Source: Curtobacterium sp. MCLR17_036 (GTDB lineage Bacteria > Actinomycetota > Actinomycetes > Actinomycetales > Microbacteriaceae). From it: a stretch of 64,000 bases of DNA. Position numbers and translations under genes: made by a program. Each line of letters opens with the position of its first letter. Position 1 is the first letter of the stretch. The stretch is taken from NCBI RefSeq assembly GCF_003234445.2, contig NZ_CP126269.1:1116001-1180000 (forward strand), written 5' to 3'. This document shows, in pieces, positions 43,301 through 52,532 of this stretch. The notes under the pieces are model-generated. The model made no database searches. It was not told the DNA's origin and worked only from the letters and a program-made list of their open reading frames with translations.

Positions 43301-44785
43301 TCAGAGCTCGCGGTGGGTGAACCGTCCGGCGATCGCGGTCGCGAGCACGTGCACGTCGCGCAGGGCCGCTGACGAGGCCGCCAGCGGATCGGACCCGACG
43401 AGCACCAGGTCCGCCACGTCGCCGACGGCCACCGTGGTGCGGCCGCCGTCGGTCGACCCGCGCCACGCCGTCAGCGCGGTGAGCCGCTCCGCCGGGTGCC
43501 AGGGTTCGCGGCCGTCACGGTCGCGGCCGACCGCCGCGGACATCGACACCCAGGGGTCGAGCGGCGCCACCGGGGCGTCGGACCCGAGCAGCAGTCGGGT
43601 GCCGGCCCGCGCGAGCGAGGCGAAGGCGAACGCGCGCTCGGTCAGGCCAGCCCAGTGCCGGTCGGCGACGTCGCGGTCGTCCATCGCGTGCTCGGGCTGC
43701 ACCGACGCGGCGACGCCGAGCCGTGCGAACCGGTCGACGTCGGTGTCGGCGACCAGCTGGGCGTGCTCGATCGTGCCGCGTGCGCCGACGGCCTCGAAGA
43801 CGTCGAGCGCGAGCGTGTTCGCCCGGTCGCCGATCGCGTGCACGGCGGGGACGAGTCCGCCGTCGACCGCGCGCCGGGTCATCGCGACGAGGTCGTCGAA
43901 CGGCCAGGCCAGCACGCCGGACCCGTCGGCCATCGCCGCCGTCCTGGTGCCGAGCGACCCGTCGGTGATCACCTTGAAGGGCCCCATCGTGAGCAGGCCG
44001 CGGGTGCCCTCGACGACGTCGCCGGTCCGGAGCCCGCGCGCGAGCACCGCGTCGAGCTCGCCCGGGTAGACCCCGGAGGACACGCGCAGTCCGTCGGTCC
44101 CCGCGTGCACCCGGCGCACCCACCGGTCCAGGCCGAAGCGCATCTCGAGGTCGACGACACGCGTCACCCCGCGGGCTGCGGCGGCCTCCACCGCGTCCGC
44201 CACCCAGCCGTCGAGCACGGCGTCCGGCACCTGCGACAGCGCGCCGGTGACGTCGAACGCGTCCTGCTCGCGCAGGACGCCGTCCTCGCCCGCCGGCAGC
44301 GGCCGGCCGAGCACGACGGCGAAGTGCGCGAGTGCGAGGGCGTTGCACCACACCGCGTGCAGGTCGCCGCTGATGACGACGACCGGGAGGCCCGGTGCGG
44401 CCCCGTCGAGCAGCGCGCGTCGTGCGGGGCGCGGCCACATCCCGTCGCGGTAGCCGTGTCCGACGAGCACGCCGTCCGTCCCGCCGGTTCGCGCGGCCGC
44501 GGCGAGCAGGTCGGCGGTCGCCTCGGCCGAGTCGCAGCCGGAGACGTCGACCCGGCGGCGCACCAGGGCCCACTGGTCGAAGTGCGTGTGGTGGTCGACG
44601 AGGCCCGGGCCGAGCCAGGCGCCCCCGGTCTCGACGACGTCGGTGTCCGGGCCGGCGGGGTCGAGCGTGCCGGCCGGCGCGACCTCGGTCACCCGGCCGT
44701 CGACCACGCGGACGTCGGACGGCGCGCCGGAGGTGCCCACCCGCCGGACGGTGCGGAGCAGGACCTCCTGCGTCCCCGCCGTCAC
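43301..44785 (-). CDS. Metal-dependent amidohydrolase (YtcJ-like)
   Basis: A 494-residue amidohydrolase of the Amidohydro_3 group. Metal motifs: GPGLVDHHTHFDQW near the N-terminus, HAIGDRAN and TIEHAQL in the middle, and LLLGSDAPVAPLDPW with the catalytic Asp. GTG 44785 overlaps the preceding PaiB-like stop by 4 bases. Family members hydrolyse N-acyl or cyclic amide bonds; the exact substrate cannot be read. It may work with the adjacent peptide operon, which is divergent. Confidence 0.85.
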   Translation of the reverse strand: MTAGTQEVLLRTVRRVGTSGAPSDVRVVDGRVTEVAPAGTLDPAGPDTDVVETGGAWLGPGLVDHHTHFDQWALVRRRVDVSGCDSAEATADLLAAAARTGGTDGVLVGHGYRDGMWPRPARRALLDGAAPGLPVVVISGDLHAVWCNALALAHFAVVLGRPLPAGEDGVLREQDAFDVTGALSQVPDAVLDGWVADAVEAAAARGVTRVVDLEMRFGLDRWVRRVHAGTDGLRVSSGVYPGELDAVLARGLRTGDVVEGTRGLLTMGPFKVITDGSLGTRTAAMADGSGVLAWPFDDLVAMTRRAVDGGLVPAVHAIGDRANTLALDVFEAVGARGTIEHAQLVADTDVDRFARLGVAASVQPEHAMDDRDVADRHWAGLTERAFAFASLARAGTRLLLGSDAPVAPLDPWVSMSAAVGRDRDGREPWHPAERLTALTAWRGSTDGGRTTVAVGDVADLVLVGSDPLAASSAALRDVHVLATAIAGRFTHREL

Positions 44786-45408
44786 GGCCGGACCCGCTCG
44801 ATCTCGTCGGCGAGCGCCGGCGACGCGTACGGGCCGTCGCCCCGCAGGCCGGCGAGGATCCGCTCGACGACCTCGGGGGCCTTGTTCTGCGAGAGCTTCG
44901 CGCGGGCGTCGACCCGTGTGACCCGGATCCGGATCCCGACGGTGCCCTTCGCCATCCGGCGGGCGGTCTCCTCGTCGACCTGCAGGGACACCGGCTCCGG
45001 CATGACGCGCTCGAAGTGGTCGACGAGTTCGCCGAGCACCCGGAAGTTCTCGTCGTCGGACAGGATCTCCGGCGTGCCCCACACGTGTGCGGTGACGTGG
45101 TTCCAGGTGGGGACGAACTGCTCCGGCGGGTACCAGGCGGGGGAGACGTAGCCGTGCGGCCCCTGGAAGACGACGAGCACCTCGTGCTGCCCGAGCTCGT
45201 GCGCGACCTCGTCCGGGCGGCCGACGTGCGAGACGAGCACGAGGTCGTCCGGGTCCTCGTCGGGACGGGGCTCCTCGAGCAGGAACGGGTAGTGCGAGGC
45301 GACGATGCCCGATGCGGTGTGCGACACGATCGTGGCCCAGGGGTGCTCGGCGACGAGCCGCCGGACCTCGGCCGGGTCGGTCATCAGGAAGTGGGGTGTG
45401 TGCCGCAT
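44782..45408 (-). CDS. PaiB-like FMN-binding regulator / transporter-associated protein
   Basis: A 208-residue protein of the FMN_bind_2 family: HPWATIVSHTASGIVASHYPFLL and YVSPAWYPPEQFVPTWNHV are the family core. In Bacillus, PaiB acts as a negative regulator of sporulation and protease genes; biochemical activity is likely flavin- or haem-related. It is the first gene of the leftward pair with the amidohydrolase and faces the peptide ABC operon across 180 bases. Confidence 0.9.
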   Translation of the reverse strand: MRHTPHFLMTDPAEVRRLVAEHPWATIVSHTASGIVASHYPFLLEEPRPDEDPDDLVLVSHVGRPDEVAHELGQHEVLVVFQGPHGYVSPAWYPPEQFVPTWNHVTAHVWGTPEILSDDENFRVLGELVDHFERVMPEPVSLQVDEETARRMAKGTVGIRIRVTRVDARAKLSQNKAPEVVERILAGLRGDGPYASPALADEIERVRP

Positions 45409-45463
45409 GCTCCGAGCGTGGCACAGCAGCCCGCCGGGGCGCGAGCGGCGGGGTTTCCGTCGT

Positions 45464-45500
45464 GTTTCAGCGCGGTAAAGGTTTCAGAGATCATTGAAAC
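45464..45500. promoter_or_regulatory. Candidate operator of the peptide operon
   Basis: GTTTCA occurs at 45464-45469 and 45481-45486 and its inverse TGAAAC at 45495-45500. The last two form a GTTTCA-N8-TGAAAC palindrome centred on GATC. It lies between the divergent PaiB-like and substrate-binding genes. The operon encodes its own MarR-type regulator, the likely binder. Confidence 0.55.
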
Positions 45501-45505
45501 AAGTC

Positions 45506-45535
45506 TTGTGGTCGGGATTCGCCGGCCCCTAGGTT
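45506..45535 (+). promoter_or_regulatory. Candidate promoter of the peptide operon
   Basis: TTGTGG (45506-45511), 18 bases, TAGGTT (45530-45535). It lies just downstream of the palindrome and 53 bases before the start codon. Moderate match only. Confidence 0.4.
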
Positions 45536-45588
45536 CCTCGACAACGACGGCCGGGCAGGGACCCGGCCGCACCGATCGAGGAGCAATC

Positions 45589-47178
45589 ATGCGACGCAGG
45601 ACGATCACCGCGCTGGCCGCGGCCGCCACCGTGGTGCTGGTGGCCACGGGCTGTTCGGCCGGCGGGGACGCCGACTCCGCCGCCGGCGGCGGCAGCCTGG
45701 TCTACGCCACCGGGGAGCCCGACCACCTGACCCCGGGACGCCAGACCGTCGCGTTCACGCAGACCCTGGCCCTGTTCGCCCCGCTCACCGAGACCGACGC
45801 CGACGGCGAGCTCCAGGACGTCGCCGCCGAGAGCGTCACGAGCGACGACGCCACCACGTGGACGATCACGCTCCGCGACGGCTGGGAGTTCCAGAACGGC
45901 GAGCCCGTCACGCCCGAGAGCTACGTGAAGGCGTGGAACCACACCGCCTACGGGCCGAACGCCTGGGAGAACAGCGGCCAGCTCGCCGCGATCGTCGGCT
46001 ACTCGGACCTCAACCCCGCGAAGGGCACCCCGACGACGAAGGAGATGTCCGGGCTGCGGGTCACCGGCGACGACACCTTCACCGTGACGCTCACCCACGC
46101 GGACAGCCAGTTCCCGCTGCAGCTCAGCCAGGCGCAGACCGCGTTCTACCCGATGCCCGAGGCCGCCTACGACGACCTGAAGGCCTACGACGCGAAGCCG
46201 ATCGGCAACGGCCCCTACGAGATGACCGAGGCGCGGAAGGCGAACCAGGAGTTCACCGTCAGCGCCTGGTCCGGCTACCAGGGCACGAAGGCGAAGACCG
46301 ACGAGGTCACCTTCCGGCCGTACTCGGACATGAACACCGCCTACACCGACGTCCTCGCCGGCAACGCGGACGTGCTGTTCCTGCCGACCGACAAGATGAC
46401 GAGCGCCGACGCCGACTTCGGCGACCGGCTGCACTCGTTCGACGCCCCCGGCATCGACTACCTCGGCTTCCCGCTCTGGGACGACCGGTACGCCGACCCC
46501 GACGTCCGCCGCGCGATCTCGATGTCCATCGACCGCGACGAGGTGAACGACGCCATCTACGGCGGCCTGTACGAACCCGCCACCGCGCTCACCCCGCCGA
46601 ACATGTCCGGCACGCAGGAGGGCATCTGCGGCGAGGCGTGCGAGTTCGACCCGGCGGCGGCCAAGCAGCTCCTGGCCGACGCCGGCGGGTTCGACGGCTC
46701 GATCACGCTCGTGTACCCGGGCGGCAACGGCCTCGACTCGCTGTACGAGGCCTACGCGAACCAGATCCGGCAGAACCTCGGCGTCGACACCGAGGCGAAG
46801 GCCACCACCGACTGGGCGTCGTACTACTCGCAGCTCACCGACAAGGAGATCGAGGGCCCGCACTTCGGCCACTGGGGTGCCCTGTACGCCAGCCAGCAGA
46901 ACACCCTCCGGGCGCTGTTCACCACCGCCGGCGGGTGCGCGCCCTGCACCGGGTACTACCAGTCCGACCAGGTCGACGAGCTCCTGGCGAAGGCGGACTC
47001 CGCCGGCTCCCAGGACGAGGCGAACGACTACTACGCCCAGACCCAGGAGGCCGTCCTGGCCGACTTCCCGGTCGTGCCGACCTTCTTCGACAAGTACTCG
47101 TACGTCGTCAGCGAGAAGATCGCGTCGCTGCCCGCCGTCGACGGCAGCCCGGTCGTCCCGCAGATCACCGTGCAGTAG
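45589..47178 (+). CDS. Peptide ABC transporter substrate-binding lipoprotein (family 5)
   Basis: A 529-residue extracellular binding protein. The lipoprotein signal ends in VLVATGC (Cys ~21). The mature part follows the SBP_bac_5 pattern: SLVYATGEPDHLTPG, DGWEFQNGEPVTPESYVKAW, and DVRRAISMSIDRDEVN. GAGGAGCAATC before ATG 45589 includes a Shine-Dalgarno match. It captures oligopeptides outside the membrane for the two downstream permeases. Cys pairs (GICGEACEF, GGCAPCTG) may form disulphides. It is the first gene of the operon. Confidence 0.93.
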   Translation: MRRRTITALAAAATVVLVATGCSAGGDADSAAGGGSLVYATGEPDHLTPGRQTVAFTQTLALFAPLTETDADGELQDVAAESVTSDDATTWTITLRDGWEFQNGEPVTPESYVKAWNHTAYGPNAWENSGQLAAIVGYSDLNPAKGTPTTKEMSGLRVTGDDTFTVTLTHADSQFPLQLSQAQTAFYPMPEAAYDDLKAYDAKPIGNGPYEMTEARKANQEFTVSAWSGYQGTKAKTDEVTFRPYSDMNTAYTDVLAGNADVLFLPTDKMTSADADFGDRLHSFDAPGIDYLGFPLWDDRYADPDVRRAISMSIDRDEVNDAIYGGLYEPATALTPPNMSGTQEGICGEACEFDPAAAKQLLADAGGFDGSITLVYPGGNGLDSLYEAYANQIRQNLGVDTEAKATTDWASYYSQLTDKEIEGPHFGHWGALYASQQNTLRALFTTAGGCAPCTGYYQSDQVDELLAKADSAGSQDEANDYYAQTQEAVLADFPVVPTFFDKYSYVVSEKIASLPAVDGSPVVPQITVQ

Positions 47179-47194
47179 GGACCGGCACCACCAC

Positions 47195-48598
47195 ATGGAC
47201 CAGCGCACCGTCCTCCGCCTCGCGACCTCGGTCCCCGACCGCGACGGCTTCCCCCTCGTCGACGACCTGCACGCCCGGTTCGCCGCGCTCGCCGCGGCCC
47301 ACCCGGACCGGGTCACGGTCACCCGCATCGGCACCAGCCGGCTCGGCGAACCGCTCCACAGCTACCGGATCGGGTCCGGGTCGCACGCCGCCGTCGTCGT
47401 CGGCGGCGTGCACCCGAACGAACCGATCGGCTCGTGGACGGCGCTGCACCTCGCCGAGACGATGGCCACCGACACCGCGACGGCCGACGCGCTCGACACC
47501 ACCTGGCACGTCGTCCCGACCATCGACCCGGACGGCATGCGGCTCAACGAGGCGTGGTTCCACGACCCGCACGACCGGGTCCGGTACGCCCGGGGCTTCT
47601 ACCGGCCAGCGCCCGACAGCCAGGTGGAGTGGACGTTCCCGAACAGCCACGGGTCGGTGTACTTCGACCGGGTGCTCCCGGAGACGCTCGCGTTCATGCG
47701 GCTCATCGACGACACCGAGCCCGAGCTGCTCGTGAGCCTGCACAACGGTGAGATGGGCGGCGTCTACTACTACCTGTCCGAGGACCTGCCCGACGTCATC
47801 GACACCCTGCACGCGGTCCCGGCCGCGCTCGGGCTGCCGCTCGACACCGGGGAGCCGGAGTCGCCGTACCTGCGCGCGTTCGCCCCCGCGGTGTTCGCGA
47901 TGGAGGGGGTCGAGGCCGCGTACGACTACCTCGAGGGGCTCGGCATCGACCCCGGCGAGCACATCCACGGCGCCTCGAGCGCGGCGTGGGCGATGCGCCA
48001 CGGGGCCCTGTGCCTGGTGGCGGAACTGCCGTACTGGAGCCACCCGGACGCCGACGACCAGACGCCGACGACCGAGCCGTACGCCCACCTGCTCCGCCGG
48101 TGTGCCGACGCCCTCGGCGCCTCGGGCGCGGAGCTGCAGGAGGTCCTCGACGCCGCGACGCCGATGCTCACGATCGAGACACCGTTCCTCGAGGGTTCCC
48201 GCGCGTTCATCCCGATGATCGGCGGGATGACCGACACCGACCGTGCCCGTGCCGACCGCGAGCCGGCGGAGCGGATGGCCACGGTCGCGGAGCGCTTCGG
48301 CTGCGAGGACCTGGTCCGCTGCTTCCGCCTGCGCTACGGCGGCATGCTGCTCCGCGCGCTCGAGGCCGAGACCGTCGCCGGCACCGCCCCTGCGCCGCTG
48401 CGGCGGCTCCGCGACCGCCTGGCGGAGCGCTACGCGGTCTGGCAGGCGGACGAGGCGACCGGCGCCGAACCGATCCCGATCAGCAAGCTGGTGGGGGTGC
48501 AGTACGGGGCGATCCTCGCCTGCGCGGCGCACGTGGCGGACCCGACCCGCGCCTCCCGACCGCAGCTGGTCACCACGGGACGGACGGGAGGCGCGTGA
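47195..48598 (+). CDS. M14-family zinc carboxypeptidase/amidase (cytosolic)
   Basis: A 467-residue protein without signal peptide. Zinc ligands appear in GGVHPNEPIGSW (HxxE) and LLVSLHNGE (His); the C-terminal part of the domain has VAELPYWSHPD. The N-terminal ~60 residues carry a Tyr/Arg-rich segment. Known cytosolic relatives such as MpaA cleave gamma-D-Glu-diaminopimelate in imported murein peptides. Here a peptidase for an imported peptide is likely, but the bond is unknown. It lies between the binding protein and permease genes; its stop overlaps the next start. Confidence 0.8.
   Translation: MDQRTVLRLATSVPDRDGFPLVDDLHARFAALAAAHPDRVTVTRIGTSRLGEPLHSYRIGSGSHAAVVVGGVHPNEPIGSWTALHLAETMATDTATADALDTTWHVVPTIDPDGMRLNEAWFHDPHDRVRYARGFYRPAPDSQVEWTFPNSHGSVYFDRVLPETLAFMRLIDDTEPELLVSLHNGEMGGVYYYLSEDLPDVIDTLHAVPAALGLPLDTGEPESPYLRAFAPAVFAMEGVEAAYDYLEGLGIDPGEHIHGASSAAWAMRHGALCLVAELPYWSHPDADDQTPTTEPYAHLLRRCADALGASGAELQEVLDAATPMLTIETPFLEGSRAFIPMIGGMTDTDRARADREPAERMATVAERFGCEDLVRCFRLRYGGMLLRALEAETVAGTAPAPLRRLRDRLAERYAVWQADEATGAEPIPISKLVGVQYGAILACAAHVADPTRASRPQLVTTGRTGGA
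48548..48595. repeat. Inverted repeat at the 3' end of the M14 gene
   Basis: CGCGCCTCCCG (48548-48558) and CGGGAGGCGCG (48585-48595), 26 bases apart, in the last codons of the gene. The arms share their core with the 28-base palindrome at 24283-24310. Confidence 0.55.
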
Positions 48599-49539
48599 TG
48601 CGTCCGGCGCTCGCCGTCGGCCGTCGGATCGGCGGCCTGGTCGTGGTGTTCCTCGGGGTGACGTTCCTCATCTACGCGATGACCTTCGCGCTGCCGGGCG
48701 ACCCGATCCGGGCGCTCGGCGGCGACCGACCGCTCAGCGACGCGGTCGTCCGCGCGCTCCGGGCCGAGTACCACCTCGACCAGCCGCTCTGGGAGCAGTA
48801 CCTGCGGTACATCGGCGGGCTGTTCCGCGGCGACTTCGGCACCGACTTCAGCGGTGAGTCCGTCGGCGAGCAGATGGCCTCGCGGTGGCCGGTGACGGTC
48901 ACGCTCGCGCTCACCGCGTGGGCGCTCGAGATCGTGCTCGGCATCGGACTCGGCGTGCTCTCCGCGCTGCGCCGCGGCACGGTCCTCGACAAGACCGTGC
49001 TCGTCGGCACGATCGTCGTCGGCGCGGTGCCGGTCTTCGTGCTCGGGGTCGCCCTGCAACTCGTGTTCTCGGTGCGGCTGCACTGGTTCCCGGTCGCCGG
49101 TGCGACCGCCGGGTGGCCCACCGCCTACGTGCTGCCGGCCCTCGTCATCGCCCTGTTCGGGCTGGCGGCGGTGTCGCGGCTGACCCGCACCTCGGTGATC
49201 GAGACGCTCGACGCCGACCACGTGCGCACCGTGCGGGCGAAGGGGCTGACCCCTGGTCGGATCGTCGGCGTGCACGTCATGCGGAACTCGCTCATCCCGA
49301 CCGCCACCTACCTGGCGACCGACCTCGGCTACCTGATGGGCGGCACCGTCGTCATCGAGGGCATCTTCAACCTGCCCGGCGTCGGGAACCTGCTGTTCCA
49401 GGGCATCCGCTCGCACGAGGGCGCCGTCGTCGTCGGGATCTCGACCGCCCTCATCCTGGTGTTCCTCGTCACGAGCGTGCTCGTCGACCTGCTGCACGCC
49501 GCCCTCGACCCCCGCGTCCGGACCGGAGCCGCCCGATGA
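48598..49539 (+). CDS. Peptide ABC transporter permease (DppB-like)
   Basis: A 313-residue permease with six predicted helices. The N-terminus (VVVFLGVTFLIYAMTFALPGDP) is typical of DppB/OppB. The EAA loop is near residues 200-225: ADHVRTVRAKGLTPGRIV. It forms the channel with the next permease. ATG 48598 overlaps the M14 stop. Export or import is set by the associated binding protein, so import. Confidence 0.93.
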   Translation: MRPALAVGRRIGGLVVVFLGVTFLIYAMTFALPGDPIRALGGDRPLSDAVVRALRAEYHLDQPLWEQYLRYIGGLFRGDFGTDFSGESVGEQMASRWPVTVTLALTAWALEIVLGIGLGVLSALRRGTVLDKTVLVGTIVVGAVPVFVLGVALQLVFSVRLHWFPVAGATAGWPTAYVLPALVIALFGLAAVSRLTRTSVIETLDADHVRTVRAKGLTPGRIVGVHVMRNSLIPTATYLATDLGYLMGGTVVIEGIFNLPGVGNLLFQGIRSHEGAVVVGISTALILVFLVTSVLVDLLHAALDPRVRTGAAR

Positions 49540-50426
49540 CCACCGCAGCCCTCAGCGCCACCGTCGAACCCGTCGTCGCCGGTCGCCGGCGCCCCCTGCT
49601 CGCCGTCGTCCGCACCCCCGGGTTCTGGCTGCCCGCCGGCGTCCTCGCGGTGGTGCTCCTCGTCGCCGCGTTCCCGCAGCTGTTCGCGGGCCTGTTCGGC
49701 CACGGCGACCCCCGTGCGTGCGACCTCGGCCGGAGCGGCGACGCCCCGACCGACGGCCACCCGTTCGGCTTCGACCTGCAGGGCTGCGACGTCTACGCGA
49801 ACGTCGTGCACGGCACGCGGTCCTCGGTCGCCGTCGCCGTGCTCACCACGGTGCTCGCCGGTGTCGTCGCGGTCGTCGTCGGGACGGTCGCCGGCATGGT
49901 CGGCGGCTGGGTGGACGCCGCCCTCGCCCGGCTCACCGACGTGTTCCTCGGCTTCCCCTTCCTGCTCGGCGCCGTCGTGGTGCTCAACAGCGTGGGGGAG
50001 CGGTCGGTGCTGACGGTGTCGCTCGTGCTCGCCCTGTTCGGTTGGCCGACGATGGCCCGGCTCGTGCGGTCGAGCGTCCGCAGCGTCCGGAACGCCGAGT
50101 TCGTGCTCGCCGCCCGCACGATGGGGCTGTCCACCTGGCGGATCACGACCCGGTACGTGCTGCCCTCGTCGGTCTCGCCGCTCCTCGTGCTCGCGACCAT
50201 CACCGTCGGCGGGGTCATCGTGTCCGAGTCGACGCTCACCTACCTCGGCATCGGGCTCGAGCGGCCGGCGGTCTCCTGGGGGCTGCAGCTGTCCGCCGCC
50301 ACCTCGCAGTTCCTCCGCGCCCCGCACATGCTCGTCGCGCCCGCGGCGTTCCTCGCCGTGACCGTGCTCGCCGTCATCGCCCTCGGCGACACCCTGCGCG
50401 CCGCGCTCGACCCACGCCGACGCTGA
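49536..50426 (+). CDS. Peptide ABC transporter permease (DppC-like)
   Basis: A 296-residue permease. After an N-terminal helix (about 30-52) is an external loop containing CDLGRSGD and FGFDLQGCDVYANV, as in DppC/OppC. The EAA loop reads AEFVLAARTMGLSTWRI. It pairs with the DppB-like protein. The start ATG 49536 overlaps the previous stop. A gap with 29-base repeats follows before the serine hydrolase gene. Confidence 0.93.
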   Translation: MTTAALSATVEPVVAGRRRPLLAVVRTPGFWLPAGVLAVVLLVAAFPQLFAGLFGHGDPRACDLGRSGDAPTDGHPFGFDLQGCDVYANVVHGTRSSVAVAVLTTVLAGVVAVVVGTVAGMVGGWVDAALARLTDVFLGFPFLLGAVVVLNSVGERSVLTVSLVLALFGWPTMARLVRSSVRSVRNAEFVLAARTMGLSTWRITTRYVLPSSVSPLLVLATITVGGVIVSESTLTYLGIGLERPAVSWGLQLSAATSQFLRAPHMLVAPAAFLAVTVLAVIALGDTLRAALDPRRR

Positions 50427-50434
50427 CCCGCCGC

Positions 50435-50545
50435 GCGGCACCCGACCCGCGACGGTGTCGCACGCGGCACCCGACCCGCGACGGTGTCGCGCGCGGCACT
50501 CGACCCGCATCGGTGTCGCGCGCAAGACTCGACGTACCGCTCTCG
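50435..50545. repeat. 29-base direct repeats, 3 copies plus one degenerate
   Basis: Units start at 50435, 50464, 50493 and (diverged) 50522. Each of the first three carries GCGGCAC(C/T)CGACCCGC and the small palindrome GCGAC-GGT-GTCGC or a variant. They fill the 130-base gap between the DppC-like and serine hydrolase genes. They could be a chain of small hairpins that affects message stability or an array of protein sites. Confidence 0.8.
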
Positions 50546-50556
50546 AAAGGACCACC

Positions 50557-51966
50557 GTGACCGACACCCTCGCCGCATACCGCACGACCCTGCCCTACGT
50601 CCACGACTGGGTGTCGTACAAGGTCTGGCAACTGCGCGTGCCCGGCGTGCAGGTCGCCGTCGGGTACGGCGGCGAGGTCCTGTTCGACGAGGCGTGGGGC
50701 CACGCCGACGTCGAGGCCGGGCGCCGCCTGACCACCACGGACCTGTTCCGCATCGCCTCGCACTCGAAGACGTTCACCGCGACGGCGCTGCTGCAGCTCG
50801 CCGAGCGCGGGGCCCTGCGCCTCGACGACACGGTCGGCACCCACCTGCCCGCACTCGTCGATGGCGGGTCCCCGATCGCCGACGCGACCATCCGCGAGCT
50901 CATGGAGATGGGCGCCGGCGTCATCCGCGACGGCCACGACGGCGACTACTGGTCGCTCCTGCGGCCGTTCCCCGACGAGCAGGAGCTCCTCGCACTCGTC
51001 CTCGACCGCGGCCAGAAGGTGCCGACGGGTTCGTCGTTCAACTACTCGAACCTCGGCTACTCGCTGCTCGGGCTCGTCATCGCGGCGGTCTCCGGCCGGT
51101 CGTACAACGACTTCGTCCGCGAGTCGATCACCGAGCCGCTCGGCCTGCGGAACACCGGTCCGGACTGGGACCCGACCCGTGCCGACGACTTCGTGGTCGG
51201 GTACACCGGCTTCCACACCGCACGGCACCGGCAGCGCATCGAGCACGTCGACACCCGGGCGATGGCGGCCGCGACCGGCTTCCACGGCACCGCGTCCGAC
51301 CTGGTCCGGTACTTCTCCCAGCACGTCATCGGCCAGGGCACCCTGCTCGACGACCACTCGAAGCGCCTGGCGCAGCGCAAGGCCTGGAGCGCCACCGACG
51401 ACCCGGCCGCCCGCGGCTACGGCGCCGGCTTCATCGTCGACCGCATCAACGGGCGCGAGGTCCGCGGCCACTCCGGCGGCTTCCCCGGACACATCACCCA
51501 GTCGCTGTTCGACCCCGCCTCCGGCCTCGTCGTGTCCGTGCTGACGAGCGCCGCCGCGGGGCCGGCGACGCTCATCGCGACCGCGATCATCGAGATGCTC
51601 GACGCCGCGGCCGACGCCGACGCCCCCGGCACGCCCGTGCCCGACGACGTCGACACCGCGGCCTACACCGGACGCTTCGCGAACCCGTGGGGCGTCACCG
51701 ACGTCGCCCGCATCGGCGACCGGCTCGTCCTGGTGGACCCGTCCGCACCGTCGCCGCTCGAGAGCCCGACCCGGCTCGAGGTCGTCGACGCCGACACCCT
51801 CCGGATGACCCACGGCAACCGCTTCGGGTCGGTGGACGAGGACGTCACCTACGACCGTGCCGCCGACGGCACCGTCCGCTCGATCCGCGGTGGCGGCGGC
51901 ATGTCCGAGGAACCGTGGACGATCCCGGTCGAGTCGCCCGAGGTGGCCGCAGGGCTCGCGTCGTGA
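50557..51966 (+). CDS. Serine beta-lactamase-fold hydrolase (cytosolic)
   Basis: A 469-residue class C-like protein from GTG 50557 (GAAAGGA upstream). Motifs: SHSK (SxxK nucleophile) near residue 72, YSN near 167 and HSG near 308. A C-terminal ~100-residue beta domain resembles the lipocalin-like domain of D-aminopeptidases or esterases. No signal peptide, so it is not a periplasmic or secreted beta-lactamase. In this operon a D-aminopeptidase, DD-peptidase or amidase acting on imported peptides is more likely. Confidence 0.82.
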   Translation: MTDTLAAYRTTLPYVHDWVSYKVWQLRVPGVQVAVGYGGEVLFDEAWGHADVEAGRRLTTTDLFRIASHSKTFTATALLQLAERGALRLDDTVGTHLPALVDGGSPIADATIRELMEMGAGVIRDGHDGDYWSLLRPFPDEQELLALVLDRGQKVPTGSSFNYSNLGYSLLGLVIAAVSGRSYNDFVRESITEPLGLRNTGPDWDPTRADDFVVGYTGFHTARHRQRIEHVDTRAMAAATGFHGTASDLVRYFSQHVIGQGTLLDDHSKRLAQRKAWSATDDPAARGYGAGFIVDRINGREVRGHSGGFPGHITQSLFDPASGLVVSVLTSAAAGPATLIATAIIEMLDAAADADAPGTPVPDDVDTAAYTGRFANPWGVTDVARIGDRLVLVDPSAPSPLESPTRLEVVDADTLRMTHGNRFGSVDEDVTYDRAADGTVRSIRGGGGMSEEPWTIPVESPEVAAGLAS

Positions 51967-52532
51967 CCGGCCCGGGGGCGTCCACGGGGGACACCGGCGG
52001 CGCCGACGACCGGCTGCTCGAGCCGGAACGGCAGGCCTTCGTCGAGGAGTTCGCCCTGATGCTCAACGACGCCGCGGGCATGCCCCTCACCGACGCCCGG
52101 GTGCTCGGCTACCTGCTCGTGACCCGCGCGCCGCACTCGTCCTCCGCCGACCTGCAGGCGGCCCTCGGTGCGAGCTCCGGGTCGATCTCGATGGCGACCC
52201 GACGGCTCGTCGAGACCGGGTTCGTGAAGCGCCACACCGTCCCCGGCGAGCGCAGCCACTACTTCCGCGCCGAGGCCGACGTCTGGGGCTCCTGGCTCGC
52301 CGGGGAGCGCAAGTACCTGGACCGGCAGCGCGACGTCATCGGCCGGGGGCTCGCGATCGTCGAGTCCGCCGGGCGCACCGCCGCGGGGGACGTCGACGCC
52401 GAGGTGCGCGAACGCCTGCTGAACGGCCGCGACTACATGCAGTGGCTGCAGGGCTACCACCACGAGATGCTCCAGGAGTGGGAGGCGTTCAAGGCCGCCC
52501 GCGACGACACCGACCGATCGGAGACCCCATGA
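51963..52532 (+). CDS. MarR/GbsR-type regulator of the peptide operon
   Basis: A 189-residue protein. The winged helix spans about 45-105, with LQAALGASSGSISMATRRLV as recognition segment and FVKRHTVPGERSHYF as wing. Helical ends form the dimer. It belongs to the GbsR-like branch of MarR (longer N-terminus). The start GTG 51963 overlaps the hydrolase stop and its own stop overlaps the ATPase gene. It is a good candidate to bind the palindrome at 45481-45500. Confidence 0.87.
   Translation: MTGPGASTGDTGGADDRLLEPERQAFVEEFALMLNDAAGMPLTDARVLGYLLVTRAPHSSSADLQAALGASSGSISMATRRLVETGFVKRHTVPGERSHYFRAEADVWGSWLAGERKYLDRQRDVIGRGLAIVESAGRTAAGDVDAEVRERLLNGRDYMQWLQGYHHEMLQEWEAFKAARDDTDRSETP

Noticed and set aside
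50435-50545. Possible CRISPR array
   Set aside because: Repeat length (29) is in range but units are directly adjacent without spacers and no cas genes are in the window.
50557-51966. Antibiotic-resistance beta-lactamase
   Set aside because: SxxK/YSN/HSG motifs are present, but no signal peptide and an operon context with peptide uptake; a peptidase or esterase role is more likely.
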